A stretch of 64,000 bases of DNA, from positions 8,212,240-8,276,239 of the forward strand of contig CM034544.1 in the NCBI GenBank assembly GCA_020002185.1, read 5' to 3'. The position numbers were made by a program, and so were the translations under genes. The notes under the pieces are model-generated. The model worked only from the letters and a program-made list of their open reading frames with translations, had not been told where the DNA came from and made no database searches. Of this stretch, positions 31,819-44,655 are shown piece after piece; the first letter of the stretch is position 1; the number at the start of each line of letters is the position of its first letter. This stretch comes from Paraescarpia echinospica (lineage: Eukaryota; Annelida; Polychaeta; Sabellida; Siboglinidae).

Positions 31819-33228
31819 TGCATGATGCATTCAATGATGGAGTAATAAAAGATAACAAATATATTCTCATCAACACCAAAAGCTCTCAACCGTCGATGGA
31901 CTCTGGAGCACGCACTGTGAACATGGACAATCACAGTTATCCTTATAAAACGACTACAAACAATTACATATATAATTCTCGAGGAAAGTCAGTGTGAGCT
32001 TTACAATTGGCATGCTATACACCTTGTAACAATTAGAAGAAAAAGTTGGCGAACAGCAACAAACCTCGGCATGTTTTCGTGTAATTGTGAAAGACATTTA
32101 ACACAATGTACAAAACATCCATGTGTATATTAATTATGCGACATGACTATCCTAAAGATTTCTGTGAAGCTACTTCAGGCATGTCCAGTGATTGCTGGTG
32201 AACTGTCTATTGGCACAACAATAATATTACACATCGATTTGCAATAAGTCATGGACAAAAGCAAATTTGCGTTTTGGCACCCACTTTGTTCGCTCTCTTT
32301 CTTAGAACAGTACGTACTATATGCTGTATCAGAACATAGAATGTGTTATTATTACGAAATGTTAGAATACTTTCCAATGTATTATATAAATTATTCACAT
32401 ACATTGACTACATATGTACTGCGGCGTTATGAAAGAACATTCATAGTCCTAGATTTGTGGTGGTCTAACCCATACGATGGCAACAGAGCCAATGCAGGAG
32501 TGACATCCCCAACACCCCCACAAGATTGGAATGCTCAATGCATACTTCCTATTGTACTTACCTAAATATAGCCAAGGACATTTTAGAGGGCACTAAACAT
32601 TGCCCAATGCATACTTCCTATTGTACTTACTTAAATATAGCCAAGGACCTCTTAGAGGGCAATAAACATTGCAATCCAGAGGGGAGGACGAGTGGAAAAG
32701 CTTTTTATTTATGTAATAAATTAGTACGTATTATAAAACATACGTTTCTGAATAATATAAAATCGTATGTTTTCTATATACAATAATAACGTATTAGCAT
32801 ATAGAATATGCAGAACTTGCCGAGGCAGGCAGGTACTATATAATACATGTTTTGTAAGGTAAGGACTATGAAATGCCTGATATATCAGGTAACCAGAATT
32901 TCTCTAGGGAAGTGCAGAACAGTATTAACGTGAATGAGCTTGTAGAAGCGACAGGTCCTTTCACATTTTCTACGACATCCTTTTAGGACATCCTTACACA
33001 GACCCTCCGTGTGTAGTTCTCTTTGAAAACCCGAGGAAGTTGTTACGATTATGCCACAACAGGCAGGATATTACTGTGACTTAGTGGAATTAGAACGAAT
33101 ACACAGATCGTATGCACCGCCGCTTTTCGCAATGTTATCTAAGTTAGTGGAAAAATATATCAAATAGAACTGAACAATATTTCCACTATTCCTCCATCAA
33201 TGGTGATAGATTTGTTTCTCAAGTTCCA
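31819..33228. other. AT-rich DNA without recognisable genes
   Basis: Nothing supportable apart from a tandem duplication (32538-32675). Short open frames show no domains. Confidence 0.4.
32538..32675. repeat. 68-bp tandem duplication
   Basis: Two copies of a unit beginning caatgcatacttcctattgt and ending in taaacattgc, with about 90 percent identity. Confidence 0.85.
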
Positions 33229-33470
33229 TCAACTCTGTAGCCTGAAAATTTGAAAATTTGAGGTGAGGAATAACCTCTTGAACATTCTCATATGCATTTC
33301 TGATGGTATCTCTTCCATCCAACCAGACACCGTAGCTTTCACGATGTCACCGGAATGACCTGTTTTGAAAGCTACAAAGAGCCTCTGGTGTCTTGTGCGA
33401 TCCTTACCCAACTTTGTCCTGTCAATATACATTGTAACAGCTCTGACAGGATAAAGGTTCCTCCGGAAAA
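33229..33470 (-). mobile_element. Tyrosine-recombinase fragment (DIRS/Crypton-like element remnant)
   Basis: The - strand reads a Pro-Val-Arg-Ala-Val lead near 33445, then YIDRTK, a basic stretch, LFVAF near 33375, and a Val-Lys-Ala-Thr-Val-x-x-Trp segment. This is the order of motifs in the central part of tyrosine recombinases carried by animal DIRS and Crypton elements (RTxxLR, LFVS, SKxTIxRW). The catalytic His-x-x-Arg and Tyr are not visible, so it is a fragment. Confidence 0.45.
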
Positions 33471-34479
33471 TCAGCTCTTACGGAAAGAGCAAGAGCCGGG
33501 AAAACAACAGGAGAAAGATACGTCTTAGATCAACCAGGAACCGATTTTGTTTAGCAAGGAAACGTGGTAAAAGACAAGGTTGTATCCAACTAATTCTAAA
33601 GTCAATGAAAGCCACTACGATTTTTTTTATTTTCGAGTTCTATACTGATGTTATTTGACGATTCTTGCACTAATATGTTTAACTCACGACTGTAAAAACG
33701 AAAAGTAGAATGTAATTACTAGATTTTATATAAATAACTTTATATTGTTTACATATATGTAGGCTTATTACGACATTCATTTTTTCGATACATTATCCAC
33801 AGTATTTAATGTGAATATGTATAGTTTTGTTATCCATTATATTACTCGCTTTTTCTCATTATTAACCATCATCCAACTTAAAAGAAATGCCTCTACTGGC
33901 GTGTTTGACAGAATAAAATTGCCTTGTACCCCATGCACGTGTGGACAATTGTTATGCAGTTTTGTGACCCTATTCGCTTGTATTCAATTCAAGTTACATA
34001 CAAACCGTCTATGTTTAGAGCTACAGGTAACGGCTTAATTTGCATTCGGTGTTTTCAACCGGCCTTTCCTTCATCTGAGCACTTGTTTGTTGTAGCCAAG
34101 ACTGCCTTCCATCACCGTCAACTCAACCTCGGCCAAGGACACGTTTAGTCCAATGGAGCACCATTTGCGATGATTGGGAATCTAGCTGCCTTTCCCCATG
34201 TGGAAATAAGTCACATTCTATTCTTAGTCATAGTATAATTGTTTATCAAAATAAGTCGATGATATTGCCAACATTATTAATAGGAGTGTCGATTTGCCAT
34301 GTTACTAACTATTTATCCTCATTTGGGATTGAAATATTAAAGGTAGAATATACTCCCACACCGGAGTTCCCTATATACGACGACGCGTCTGAGGTTCCAG
34401 TCTTCTCCCTGATTTCTTGGTGCTGGGGGCCGAAAGGTGTCTATTACCCGCATTGCAACGTAGGCGATGAATGACTCAC
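33471..34479. other. Intronic AT-rich DNA, nothing recognised
   Basis: Only short frames without domains. Confidence 0.4.
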
Positions 34480-34593
34480 CTGAAAGTATGGTTGTCTTTT
34501 CTGACCCATCAAGCAGGGACCGTTGTATGCTTTGGCTGTTCGACCAATATATGTAGCCATGCGTTTCGTCCACCACAACGGCTTGTATATCCC
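34480..34593 (-). CDS. Exon 2 of LDL-receptor class B host gene (YWTD blade)
   Basis: A 114-bp exon on the - strand with acceptor ...cttacag (AG at 34595-34594) and consensus donor gtgagt (34479-34474). Both borders are in phase 1, giving a symmetric exon. The product contains an Ile-Gln-Ala-Val-Val-Val-Asp strand, then GYIYWSN (the YWTD motif variant) and SIQRSLLDGSEKTTIL, which is the strand-turn-strand pattern of one propeller blade. The upstream exon at 38111-38222 ends in phase 1 and the downstream exon at 15834-16002 begins in phase 1, so the three join without a break. No stop or frameshift is present, indicating a live host gene. Confidence 0.8.
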
Positions 34594-34879
34594 CTGTAAG
34601 AACGCAAAGCACCGCAGTAGTACAATGTAAGGCGTGTGCCAGTGGATAGTAAGTGGAATTTGCGTGACTTCCGGTCAAGTGACATCCGGTAAACATCAAA
34701 ATACAGATTAAGATCAAGGTCATCAGCACGTCATGCAGATAATTGGTGTAATATGTAATGCGGCTACGCCACGTGGCGAATATCATTAGGGTTATTTTAT
34801 TTACAGCGTCTTTTATTGGTTATTTATGTACTACTCGTGCCGTGCACCTCATGCGTCGGATATATCAATTAAATCGTGC

Positions 34880-34970
34880 TAATGACTGAATCCTGTCTAA
34901 CACACACATGCACACGCATACTCACACGCACACTCGCGCGCACACACACATGCACGCACGCATTCCTTGT
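34880..34970. repeat. Imperfect CA microsatellite
   Basis: CA-rich run with TG/CG interruptions at about 34896-34962. Confidence 0.85.
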
Positions 34971-35296
34971 ATTTTATCATTGGTGGGACACTTTCTGATA
35001 GATTACATTTTCCAGTATACATAAAATGTCAGAAAACCACGCACGGAAAAGTAGTTTGTGGTGGAATAAATATGTCAAACACAGTATTGTATGTGTGGAA
35101 TATTATAAACCATAACATACATTGATAAGTTATGAGTTTTACAGCTGTGGCGAACTGTGGGGGTGTTGCCTGTCTGTCGACTGGTATCTTCCAGATTGTG
35201 GTTCTACTCGCCACCAGAACCGAACAGAGCTTAGTCCCGCCTGTAGCAATTCAAATACACAATATTTAGAGGCACAATATATACAAACAAACACAC

Positions 35297-35493
<197 letters not shown>

Positions 35494-35605
35494 ATATTAA
35501 TATATTTAATATAACTCGTTAATCAAATTCTCCAACATTTTAATCGATGTACATTCATACAGGACCCAGTCGTTGCAACGATACTGCGTATTACACTGTC
35601 TACAT

Positions 35606-36420
35606 CAGGGGCCGGCAACATTTTTGAATGACGGGCCAAATAGGTGACTTGCACTAAGGCCGTGTTCACACTGGGTCCTGTTCGTGTACCGGATTCTAGC
35701 GTACAGTTCCTCTCCTGTCTACTTTGCTTCGGGTTGCGTTCACACTACTAACAACTGAACCGACGCGAACCGTTCGCGAACCGTTCGTCGTGTACACACT
35801 GCGTCTGGTTCGCGAAAGGTTCTGACCCAATTACATGTAGTTAACTCGTGGCATGTCATTTGTTCGGGTCATGTGTCAATGCTCAAAGCGCTGTATAAGA
35901 ATATAATAATGTAAAACATGAAATGTACGTGATATATAAGCACATAAATATAAAATATAAACTTAACATAATATAGTAATGATAAAAACAATCAAATAAT
36001 TAAATTTAATTCATTAAAAAGAAAAGAAAACTGCTATTTGAATATTATTAAAACATATGAGACAATTTATGTATATATGTAATAATAATTATTGTAACAT
36101 TTACATAAATGCAATCATGGGTAGACAAATAAAATATAAGTTTAGCAGTAAAATGTCCAAGAGAGTAAAATACGCAGATTGCGCGTCATTAGCGAACCGT
36201 ACGCGCCCACTAGCGCATTCACATAACAGAGACAAGTGGGCGGTTACCGTTCGCGTCCACTGAGAACACATCGAGAGTTGGTCTGAGCGGACCCGACGCA
36301 CCCGACGCAGCGGAACCAGTGTGTACACGGCCAACTGAACGCAAACCGTTCGCGAACTGTACGCGCGTCCGCTAAAATTACCAGTGTGAACACGGCCTTA
36401 GTCAGAGGGCCACACATGTA
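35606..36420. mobile_element. hAT-like MITE end carrying a nested inverted-repeat MITE
   Basis: CAGGGGCCGGCAAC at 35606 followed by gggccaaata resembles the end of hAT-type non-autonomous elements, and agggccacaca follows at 36405. Between them, 35653-36402 is a separate element. Its ends are perfect inverted repeats of 22 bp (starting actaaggccgtgttc), with subterminal repeats of gttcgcgaac-type words on both sides. There is no coding capacity. The nesting shows the hAT-like piece was there first. Confidence 0.65.
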
Positions 36421-37612
36421 CTATTCAATATGACAAATTGACATATTATGACTATGTTATGGTTGGTATCTAAATATAGGCAATCAAATATATTATTAAT
36501 AATGTGCTGTTATTGTTAAAAATTAAAGTTCACTATTATTAACACTCCTTGTTCATAGTCCTTAACAAGCGTAAACTCCATGGAGGTCGCTATCTGGAGT
36601 GCTATATCGCCGCAGTGTAGTTGGATGAACTCTACCTGCTCAGCTTTCAGTGCATCCTCGAGTTTCACCGAGTCCTCAGATCGTCGTTGTCGCTATGAAC
36701 TATTTTTCACTTTTATGTATTTTATGACGGTGACAAGTTGATGTCCCGGCAAGACTATTCCAATACGGCGAAATATGTTTTTTATAAAAAATAATTACAA
36801 ATTCACTACTCGCACTCTTCCGTTGGTGACATCCTAAACTCTGCTCATGCATATTGTTGTATTGTCCTTGTTAAAATGTTCCTACGTACTCATTTTTGTG
36901 GTGTTTTATTTTGATGTGTATGACGTATTATAATTGTAATTATGACAACGTTTAACAATTATTCTTTCTTAAAAACGTCGTCAGATAAAAAAATTTACGA
37001 AGATGCTCCGAATACTAAGATCTATATAATTATTGAATCACTGCATTCTAAATGTAGTCTATATTGATGCAAAAGGCAGCACTGACATATTTTCACATTA
37101 TACATGGTGATGTCGCAAAAGGTAATTTCATGACATTATTTTCTAGTTTTAACGACCATTATTGTAAACCTCGACAACTGTACGATAACTGGAAGTCCAA
37201 CGAATGGTAATTAGTAAAGTACAAATGTTCTATCTCCAGATAGAGACTATTGTATTTCCCTACCCCCTTATTTCTGGTCAATGCAATATTCTCTGCTCAT
37301 GTGAATTTCTGATGTTACGAAACAAGCTACCAATATATCGTGGAGAACGTGCCCTGATATGTGGCCTACCTATTTATGTAAAAAAACAGTTTTTCACCAG
37401 ATTTGTGGATTGAAAATTGTTTGCCAGGCACACTGTTCATACTGGTAGTCCGGCCTATCAATAGCGCCCAGTGCCAGATGCCTGTGTGAATAACTATCTA
37501 AAATGCATGCAACGTTGACATAAAATGTCCGTGCCTCTGTGCCAAATTGTTGGCATGATGCTGCGGTTTAAAATTGTATGCGATTATGTCAGGCTCATTT
37601 AAATACGATGTA
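36421..37612. other. AT-rich DNA, no recognised gene
   Basis: Only short frames without domains. It lies in the first intron of the YWTD gene. Confidence 0.4.
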
Positions 37613-38040
37613 CTGCTATTTAATAATAATAGTACTAATCATAATAATCATAAAACTCATAATAATCACACATAAATCATAATAATCATAAAATTAAAAT
37701 TAAAAATACTAATCATAATGATCATAATAATCATTAAAAAATCATCATCATCATAATCATAGCAATCATAATAATCACAATAATCATAATAATCATAAAA
37801 CAATCATAGTAATCATAAAAATCTTAATAGTCATGACAATCAGAATAATCAGAATAATCAGAATAATCAGAATAAGAAAAATATCATAGTAATCATAATA
37901 ATCATAATAATCATAAAAATCTTAAGTATCAGAATAATCAGAATAATCATGATAATCAGAATGATCAAAATTATCATAATGATCATAATGATCACAATTA
38001 TCATAATGATCATAATGATCATAATAACCGTAATAGTCAT
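37613..38040. repeat. AT-rich simple array (aat cat units)
   Basis: About 430 bp built of AATCAT, AATAATC and GATCAT words with frequent variants. The Ile-rich open frame on the - strand comes from this repeat. Confidence 0.9.
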
Positions 38041-38110
38041 ATTAATAACAGGGCATTCGCACGATTTACCGGGATTTCGGTAAAACATACTATGTATGAA
38101 ATACGCTTAC

Positions 38111-38222
38111 CCGTGGCATAGATCCAGCAGCATAAGATCGTCAGTAGCCAGACGTAGACCAGGGAGACACGACGCGTTGTCCGTCGAACAGACGAGGGTC
38201 GTGCCGCCCTCGACGGCGTCAT
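38111..38222 (-). CDS. Exon 1 (start codon and signal peptide) of the YWTD host gene
   Basis: On the - strand an ATG at 38222-38220 opens a 112-bp coding exon ending at a consensus donor (gtaagc, 38110-38105) in phase 1. The first 19 residues are Arg/Ser/Thr-rich with eight arginines, followed by about 15 hydrophobic residues (Val, Leu, Tyr, Trp, Ile, Cys) and a small-residue Tyr-Ala-Thr-Gly end. This is a signal peptide or signal anchor with a long basic n-region. The phase and the next exon (34480-34593) fit exactly, so the product is probably a secreted or single-pass receptor with an N-terminal YWTD propeller. Any 5' UTR would lie in the minisatellite to the right. Confidence 0.6.
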
Positions 38223-38225
38223 TGT

Positions 38226-38412
38226 TTCCTTCCTGGCAAACAGAAACACCTGTTGTGACAGGAATACGAATGTCCTTCCTGAAAAACAGGAACACTTGTA
38301 CTGACAGGAACACGAATGTCCTTCCTGACAAACAGGAACACCTGTAATGGCAGGAACACGAATGTCTTTCCTGACAAACAGGAACACGTTTCCTGGCAAA
38401 GAGGAACACGTA
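38226..38412. repeat. About 58-bp minisatellite directly upstream of exon 1
   Basis: Three to four units containing aatgtccttcctga and aacaggaacac, each ending in a short variable spacer. It lies immediately 5' of the start codon of the YWTD gene. Confidence 0.85.
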
Positions 38413-38776
38413 TAGTATCATGAGTACAAAATTAATGTACTTCCTGGTAAAGATAAACAGATATTATGTTTGGAACAGAAAGGTCCATAATAAAAACACT
38501 TATAATCTGAGGAAAAAAGTCCTTACTGGCAGACGTAAATATAAACAAATGTTTTTTTTCATGTCGATGCTCTGACGCATTCATCCTGCTGCTCAATATT
38601 GTAATCATGAACACTGATTATGTTATAATTATGTCAGTTATCTGACGCGGTCATTAAACCCCGCGTTGTTGCGGTATAACCTGACTTTTTGAAAGGGTGG
38701 GCGATAATTTTGTAATGCAAATAAGTCGTCATAAAATATTGTAATTCTAACATTCGCTAGATGGTAGCAACATTGT
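38413..38776. other. No recognised gene
   Basis: AT-rich stretch upstream of the YWTD gene; a promoter for that gene would be expected here or inside the minisatellite but none is identifiable. Confidence 0.35.
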
Positions 38777-39180
38777 GTGATGGCGTTGTGTTTGCACGAT
38801 GTAGCCAAGATTATCCGCGCAGTCAGGATGTCAACTGGTAAATCGTACGTTCAGACTACGATACTCGACGAAGAAGGTCGTGTAACTGGAGACCGGGATG
38901 AGTTTGGTGCAAAGGTCAATGAATACTTCGGAACACAGTTCCGCAGTTCCTTAACCGAAGGGATCCCAGCATATGAAGGCCCACCAACAGCGCTTCCCAC
39001 GCCTCCTACACGTCTACAACTAACGAAGTGTGTGCAGCGATAAACAGGCTTAACACCAAAGTAACAAGTGGTTACGACTTCATCCGGGAAGAGGTACTAA
39101 ACCATTCATATTGATGTCCGGCAAACTTGAAATTGCAAAGAAATACTCAAAGATGAGCTGGAACAAAATGAACCAATTGA
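38777..39180 (+). mobile_element. LINE fragment (linker to start of RT)
   Basis: Reads TTILDEEGRVTGDRDEFGAK then a Glu-Tyr-Phe segment, the typical linker after a LINE endonuclease. A frame change then gives VCAAINRLNTKVTSGYDFI near 39030-39085, the first RT block. It is truncated before the palm motifs. Confidence 0.55.
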
Positions 39181-39417
39181 GTTTGGATGAGGTTTAGGAA
39201 TTGTGCGACGAAAGCCCGGCAAGACAGTGGGGCCGCTCTCAATATATTGACTGTATTGCGCAACAAGCTGTCGCGTGTGGCTTTGACTCGAATATATTCC
39301 AATCATTACAATGGGTTGCCACAATTATTTCCAAACGACGTAAGTTTGTTTTTATTGGAACAAACAACCATCCGCAACGCTCGAATGTGTGGTGTGCGTG
39401 TGTATGAGTGTGATGTG

Positions 39418-39510
39418 CGTGCGTGCGTGCGTGTGTGTGTGTGTGTCTGTGTGTGTGTGAGAGTGTGGGCGTGTGTGGTGTGTGTGCGTGTGCGTGTGTG
39501 TGTCTTCAGA
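39418..39510. repeat. GT microsatellite, unit A
   Basis: Imperfect GT/GC run with counterpart at 46090-46295 in unit B. Confidence 0.9.
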
Positions 39511-39652
39511 TAATGCGCATATTTCACATGAAACGATCAGCATTTTCACACCTAAACACAATCACTATACTCCTAGTATACAACACCACACTGAATACAT
39601 GGAATGTCGGCAGGATTCAGACGACTGGAACTAGCTGTGATATAATCTGACG

Positions 39653-39862
39653 ATGTGCAAAACCACCATCGACGTTCGTGAAAAGACAAACCATAATTTT
39701 AATTGTGCTTTAATTGAATTAGCACTGTCCATCATGCTGCGTGGTTCTGTTGTCCACATAACGTCGCCGAGCATTAACTTACGTTTAACTCGTTGGGCGG
39801 CGTTATTGGAAGTTTTTGCCACACAAATGATGAAAACCAAGCCATCATCGAGTAATAAATAA
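39653..39862 (+). CDS. Small ORF shared by both duplication units (unit A copy)
   Basis: A 69-codon ORF with an identical stop position in unit B (46430-46645). The product is mostly helical with a Leu-rich middle and a Lys/Ser-rich end; no domain is recognised. I compared the two copies codon by codon and counted six synonymous and five amino-acid-changing differences, somewhat fewer changes than expected for unconstrained sequence, but the numbers are tiny. It may equally be chance. The opposite strand is also open in both units. Confidence 0.2.
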   Translation: MCKTTIDVREKTNHNFNCALIELALSIMLRGSVVHITSPSINLRLTRWAALLEVFATQMMKTKPSSSNK

Positions 39863-41050
39863 TGTGACCTTTGTTGGGTACGAACGCGACAAATCAATAC
39901 TAATTGGCAACACATCCCTACAACCGTGTGAAACGACAGGTTGTGCGCAATTGAAGTGTCATCATTATATTCTAAATTCTATTCTACATTTGTTAATATG
40001 TTAAAAAAGTTCAAACGTCTAATTCTGCTCAACTAATCAACATGTAATAGTTTTAATGTATTACATTTGTAATGTTATGATACACCTTTGGTACATCTAT
40101 ATTATCAACTTATTTGACGACAATTTATTAGTAACATATATGCATTAAATATTTATTTTCGTTTTATTATGGTATTTATATTCATAATTAGTTAGTTTAT
40201 CATGAAGACATATTACGTATTTTTGCACGCATTATAATTTACGTTCTATTATGCAATGAATAATTAACACAATCAATTTGGTCCTTCGTCACAATTCTTA
40301 CACAATGTATTTATATGTGTTTCTTATTACAACTTATGTACTGTACTGAACATTATCTACCAATAAAACATATACATATTAAATTCTAGAAGTATGCGTT
40401 TTTAACTTTTTTATAATTTATTTTTAGGTGTACAATTCCTCCGACTCTACTACTGGTTGTCCAACACCAGAACTATGTAGTTAAGAGTGATTGTTGCATA
40501 CAACAGGCACAAAAGCACCCGCCAACTGGATACCAAATCAATAAATGTAGTGCGATCAATATTTCAGACCGACCCATACCTCCCGCATCTCACCACTGTC
40601 CTCAGTACTCCAAACGAAATATTTATAGAAACATTCGGCCACTTTTTAGTTTCTACTGCGAAACATGGATTTACATGTGTGAGCTCCACACATTAAATTG
40701 TTGCAATATGGATAAACCAACAGAAGCTTGAACAGATGTAGTGGATTCATATCACTGTTTCATTGCCAGTTATTAAATAAACATTGGTACGCGGGTTTAT
40801 GTTCAGATAATCACCCGGTATGCCCCGTCAGATCACATTGTTGATCCATTTTGAAATTAACCAACCCGTTCGTCTTGACGGGCCTAGCGCCTGTGAGCTT
40901 GATTTTATACTAAGATAAGCATCCATTTTGCCCAGATAAACCACATTGGTTCATGAGCGATATATGTACAATTGCACCTATAGGTTTGTATCAAACCATA
41001 GCCAATATTATCGATTAAACGATTAATATTCTTGCACAACATCGATCAGA
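39863..41050. other. AT-rich part of duplication unit A, no gene recognised
   Basis: Matches 46646-47870 in unit B. Several AATAAA hexamers and short frames but no domain. Confidence 0.4.
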
Positions 41051-41488
41051 CGCGATAATGGAAGTCCAACGAGTTGCAATATGTCAACATGTCACTATTC
41101 GTTGTCCAGATGTAGACTGTTGTATTTCACTAACACCTAATTGCTGGCCAAAAGCTACGTACTCTGCACGTATGCGTTTTATTCATGTCACGAAGGAAAC
41201 TGGCAGATATCTCGTTGATAATGTTTTATCCAAGGCGCCAGGATATAAGAGCTACCCACTTGTGGAAAGACCAGGTTGCCAACGGAGTTTAGGAACGACA
41301 ATTCTTTTCTATGCGCATTATTCCCCCAATGAACGTCCGGCCGGCATTTGCTAGTCGTTCACTGAAGCAGTGGATGTCAGCTAATCGATGCGTACGAACT
41401 GGCAACATTTGTACACCGCGAAACTGGGGTATTTAAAGAGCGGATTCATCGTGAAATGCGCACGTATGTAGGTCACTACCTGTAGTAA

Positions 41489-41940
41489 TAGCGATTGCCT
41501 ACAAAATGATGAGTTGGACATGCTTGAACATATTTGTAGACTACTACATGGAGTATAGAAACAGCGATTGCCTACAAAATGATGAGTTGGACCTGCTTGA
41601 ACATATTTGTAGACTACTACATGGAGTATAGAAACAGCGAATGCCTACAAAATGATGAGTTGGACATGCTTGAACATATTTGTAGACTACTACATGGAGT
41701 ATAGAAACAGCGATTGCCTACAAAATGATGAGTTGGACATGCTTGAACATATTTGTAGACTACTACATGGAGTATAGAAACAGCGATTGCCTACAAAATG
41801 ATGAGTTGGACATGCTTGAACATATTTGTAGACTACTACATGGAGTATAGAAACAGCGATTGCCTACAAAAAGATGAGTTGGACATGCTTGAACATATCT
41901 GTAGACTACTACATGGAGTATAGAAACAGCGAATGCCTCT
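41489..41940. repeat. 73-bp tandem repeat, about six units
   Basis: Units contain aaaatgatgagttggacatg, cttgaacatatttgtagac and tacatggagtatagaaacag, nearly identical to each other. Unit B has only about one copy (around 48300-48380), so the array expanded after, or contracted since, the duplication. There are no unique spacers between repeats. Confidence 0.95.
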
Positions 41941-43149
41941 AAAACGATGCATATGAAGTGCACGAACACATTAATTGTGTAGACAGCTACCCGGAGTATA
42001 GTACATGCGAATGTTTGCAAACCGGTGCATATGAAGTGAACACGTTTGTGACTGGCGTCGGAACGAATTTAATATTAAGGGGGCTGAGCCGACTTTCACC
42101 AATCCGCAGTCGGTCATAACGTTAAAAGGAGGTGTTGAATTGTTTGCGATACTTTTAGACATTAGAAAACATGAACAATTATATATTTTATTATGTAAGT
42201 ACGAAAATTCAATTCGAGTGGCGCTCACCAAAAGCATCTTCAAAACCCACGAAATATCTGGAGGCTAACCCCCACTCTAACAATAGCGGGTGTCAGATAA
42301 TTCATGTGTAGGCTGCAGGTGATGTATTGCAACAGCAGGTATATGAAAATCTACCGTGCACACATGTAGATCGCTAGCTGAGGTATTGTAACAGCGGATG
42401 TATGCTAATCGATATGTACGACCATGTGCCCATTTGTTCTAAATTTCCCTCGTGGGTGTTACAGCACAGCATGCACAAAAGTCAGTGAAAATGTTCTAGA
42501 AATATTGCATGCATATTTTAGACTTGTAGGCTACTGGCTGTTGAAATAAGCGTTATACCAACGACAGAAGGTTATCTCGTCACTAGAGATCGATCGATTC
42601 TAATAAACCGCTTGCCTTGTCAGTGTATCATCAACAGTATATCACCCGGCCATTCTGAAGGGTGGTAGTTGGCCAAGCGCAAGAGACAGTATGAATTCGG
42701 CTTGTGTTGAACAGTCTGATTTTATAGACGGCGCGAATTAGCATTTTATCAAAATCAATAATGATAATCGGCCTGTATTAAATGTGAACCACAGCTAACC
42801 TGGGTGTTGTAAACAAAACTTAGATTGTATATTAGGACGCCTCTGATATACCTGCACATAATTAGGTTAATCGGTTTGCTTGATTGTAATGACAATTGAA
42901 ACTGGCACCGTGACAATTTGTTGGACCCTAAAATGTAAGGGGTTCAATTGATTTAAAAAAAATAGTATACAGATGTTTGCTGTTTGGATCTTATGGTCCC
43001 AACATATAATGCAACCATACAATCAGAAATATATAATCATATATGCCATGCTATATCAGTCATCTGCTAACAGACACTGTGAAGCATTCAACACCGCTGT
43101 AGCTACGGAAGTTAATAATTTACATAAACATTAACGTGTTGCAAGGTAG
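41941..43149. other. Remainder of unit A before the Penelope-like element
   Basis: AT-rich, matched by 48400-49430 in unit B. No domain-bearing frame. Confidence 0.4.
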
Positions 43150-43329
43150 ACATTAATAGGAGGAGAAGACACAATCGGAGCACTGCACGAATATACTACA
43201 CGAATCTATATTCATAGTTTTCATACACACAGAACATAGCATACAAAGTGTCCAGAGACTTGGCCAACATATTAAACCGGTAGTGGGAAAAACAGAAAAC
43301 CACCCAGAGAACTCACATGAAATGGATGA

Positions 43330-44655
43330 AAGAGATTGCAAAGCTAAAAGTGGATGATGGCGAAACATTTGTTGCATGATGTTGTGTCACTGTTCACGAA
43401 GACACCTATCAAAGAACCATGTGAAGTAATCCAAAGTCAGGTTAGCTGTTGACCTTTGTCTTGGGGATTACTTACTTTAGATTTGGAGGAGAATTAACCA
43501 GCAGAAGTTTTGTGTATTCATGGACAGTCCTGTATCCCCCATTGTTGTATACGTGTACATAGAGTATTTGGAGTAGAAAATCATTGTCACAGCACCAGAA
43601 GATTGCCAATCAAGAAACTGGAAGATATATATCGATGATGTTATATGCCTATACATAGAGAACAAACAGTGAAATTACAACAATACACGGATACGGTTGA
43701 CACTACTGGCAGCACCATTTTCTTAAGAAAATAAAAACAGCACAAAAGCATGCCCTTCCTGGATGCTACTATCACCAGAGTGGAAGATGGTAGAGTGAAG
43801 TCTAAAATGTATCGGAAGAAGACACACACTGACCAATACCTGAACTTGATGTCCCACCGCCCCAAACATCAAAAGTTAGGAGTCGTCAGAACCCTGGTGA
43901 ACCGGTGTGAGACGGTAACTTCGGAAGAGGAGGATAAGAAGGAAGAAGAGAAACACATAGGAGGAACCCTGACACTTTTGTAGCTATCCGTCACGGGCCC
44001 TAACAGGTGACGGATGGCGACAAGAAGAAAAACACTGAAAAAAGAAACCGGACAAGACGTACTGAAGCCAAGTAGTCATCCACATAATATGTGGAGGGGG
44101 TCTCAGAGAGGGTAGATCGAGTACTCAATAGGTATGGGGTAACAACAGCCATGCGTCCCCACACCATCATCAGGCGCCTGTTGGTTAGTGTGAACAAATT
44201 GAGCCCAGAAGGAAAAGGCAAATTGGTGTACCAAATACCATGCATGAACTGTGGTGCTGAATATATTGGGGAGACGGGAAGATTGTTCAAAACAAGACTT
44301 GAGGAACATTGAAAAGATGTTGACAACACAAGGAAAGATAAATACACGAGGAGCGAGAAAAAAGATGAATGTCGACCATCAACAAATTCGCCATCACAGA
44401 CCATGCAACAACACAACATTATATCACAGACTGGGAGGGAGCGAAAATAGTGGACAAGGAACCAACAGAAGAATACAGCAAATAAAAGGAGCCATATGGA
44501 TCAGAAAGACCAGGAGACCGATCAACAGAGACGAGGGGAATTACAAACTATCCCAAATGTACGATAGCGTCATACGTCACGTGTACTGACAAAGTTGATG
44601 AGTTACATCGACAAAAACTTCTACGAGGTACACAATCACGTATTCGATATGCTTA
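43330..44655 (+). mobile_element. Penelope-like retroelement (RT plus GIY-YIG endonuclease), decayed, unit A
   Basis: RT motifs occur in several frames: a DVVSLFTK block (motif A region) near 43380-43403, DSPVSPIV near 43522-43545, and the catalytic IYIDDVI near 43627-43648. MPFLDATITRVEDG follows at 43750, with the YRKKTHTDQYLNL segment typical of Penelope-like RT C-termini near 43810. The endonuclease has a CMNCGAEYIGETGR core at about 44241-44283 and then RLEEH, the GIY-YIG fold of this retroelement class. Stops and frameshifts throughout show that it is dead. It lies inside the duplicated unit, so it predates the duplication. Confidence 0.8.

Larger units (their letters stand above)
16003..34479 (-). 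other. 18.5-kb intron of the YWTD gene, filled with transposons
   Basis: Inferred from matching splice phases of the exons on either side (phase 1 donor at 34479, phase 1 acceptor at 16003). It contains the inverted-repeat element, the LINE, the gypsy cluster and other elements listed separately. An undetected small exon within it cannot be excluded. Confidence 0.55.

Noticed and set aside
37867..38088. Ile-rich - strand membrane-like ORF
   Set aside because: Encoded by the simple AAT/CAT array.
41489..41940. CRISPR-like array
   Set aside because: The 73-bp units are directly tandem with no unique spacers; it is a minisatellite in animal DNA.
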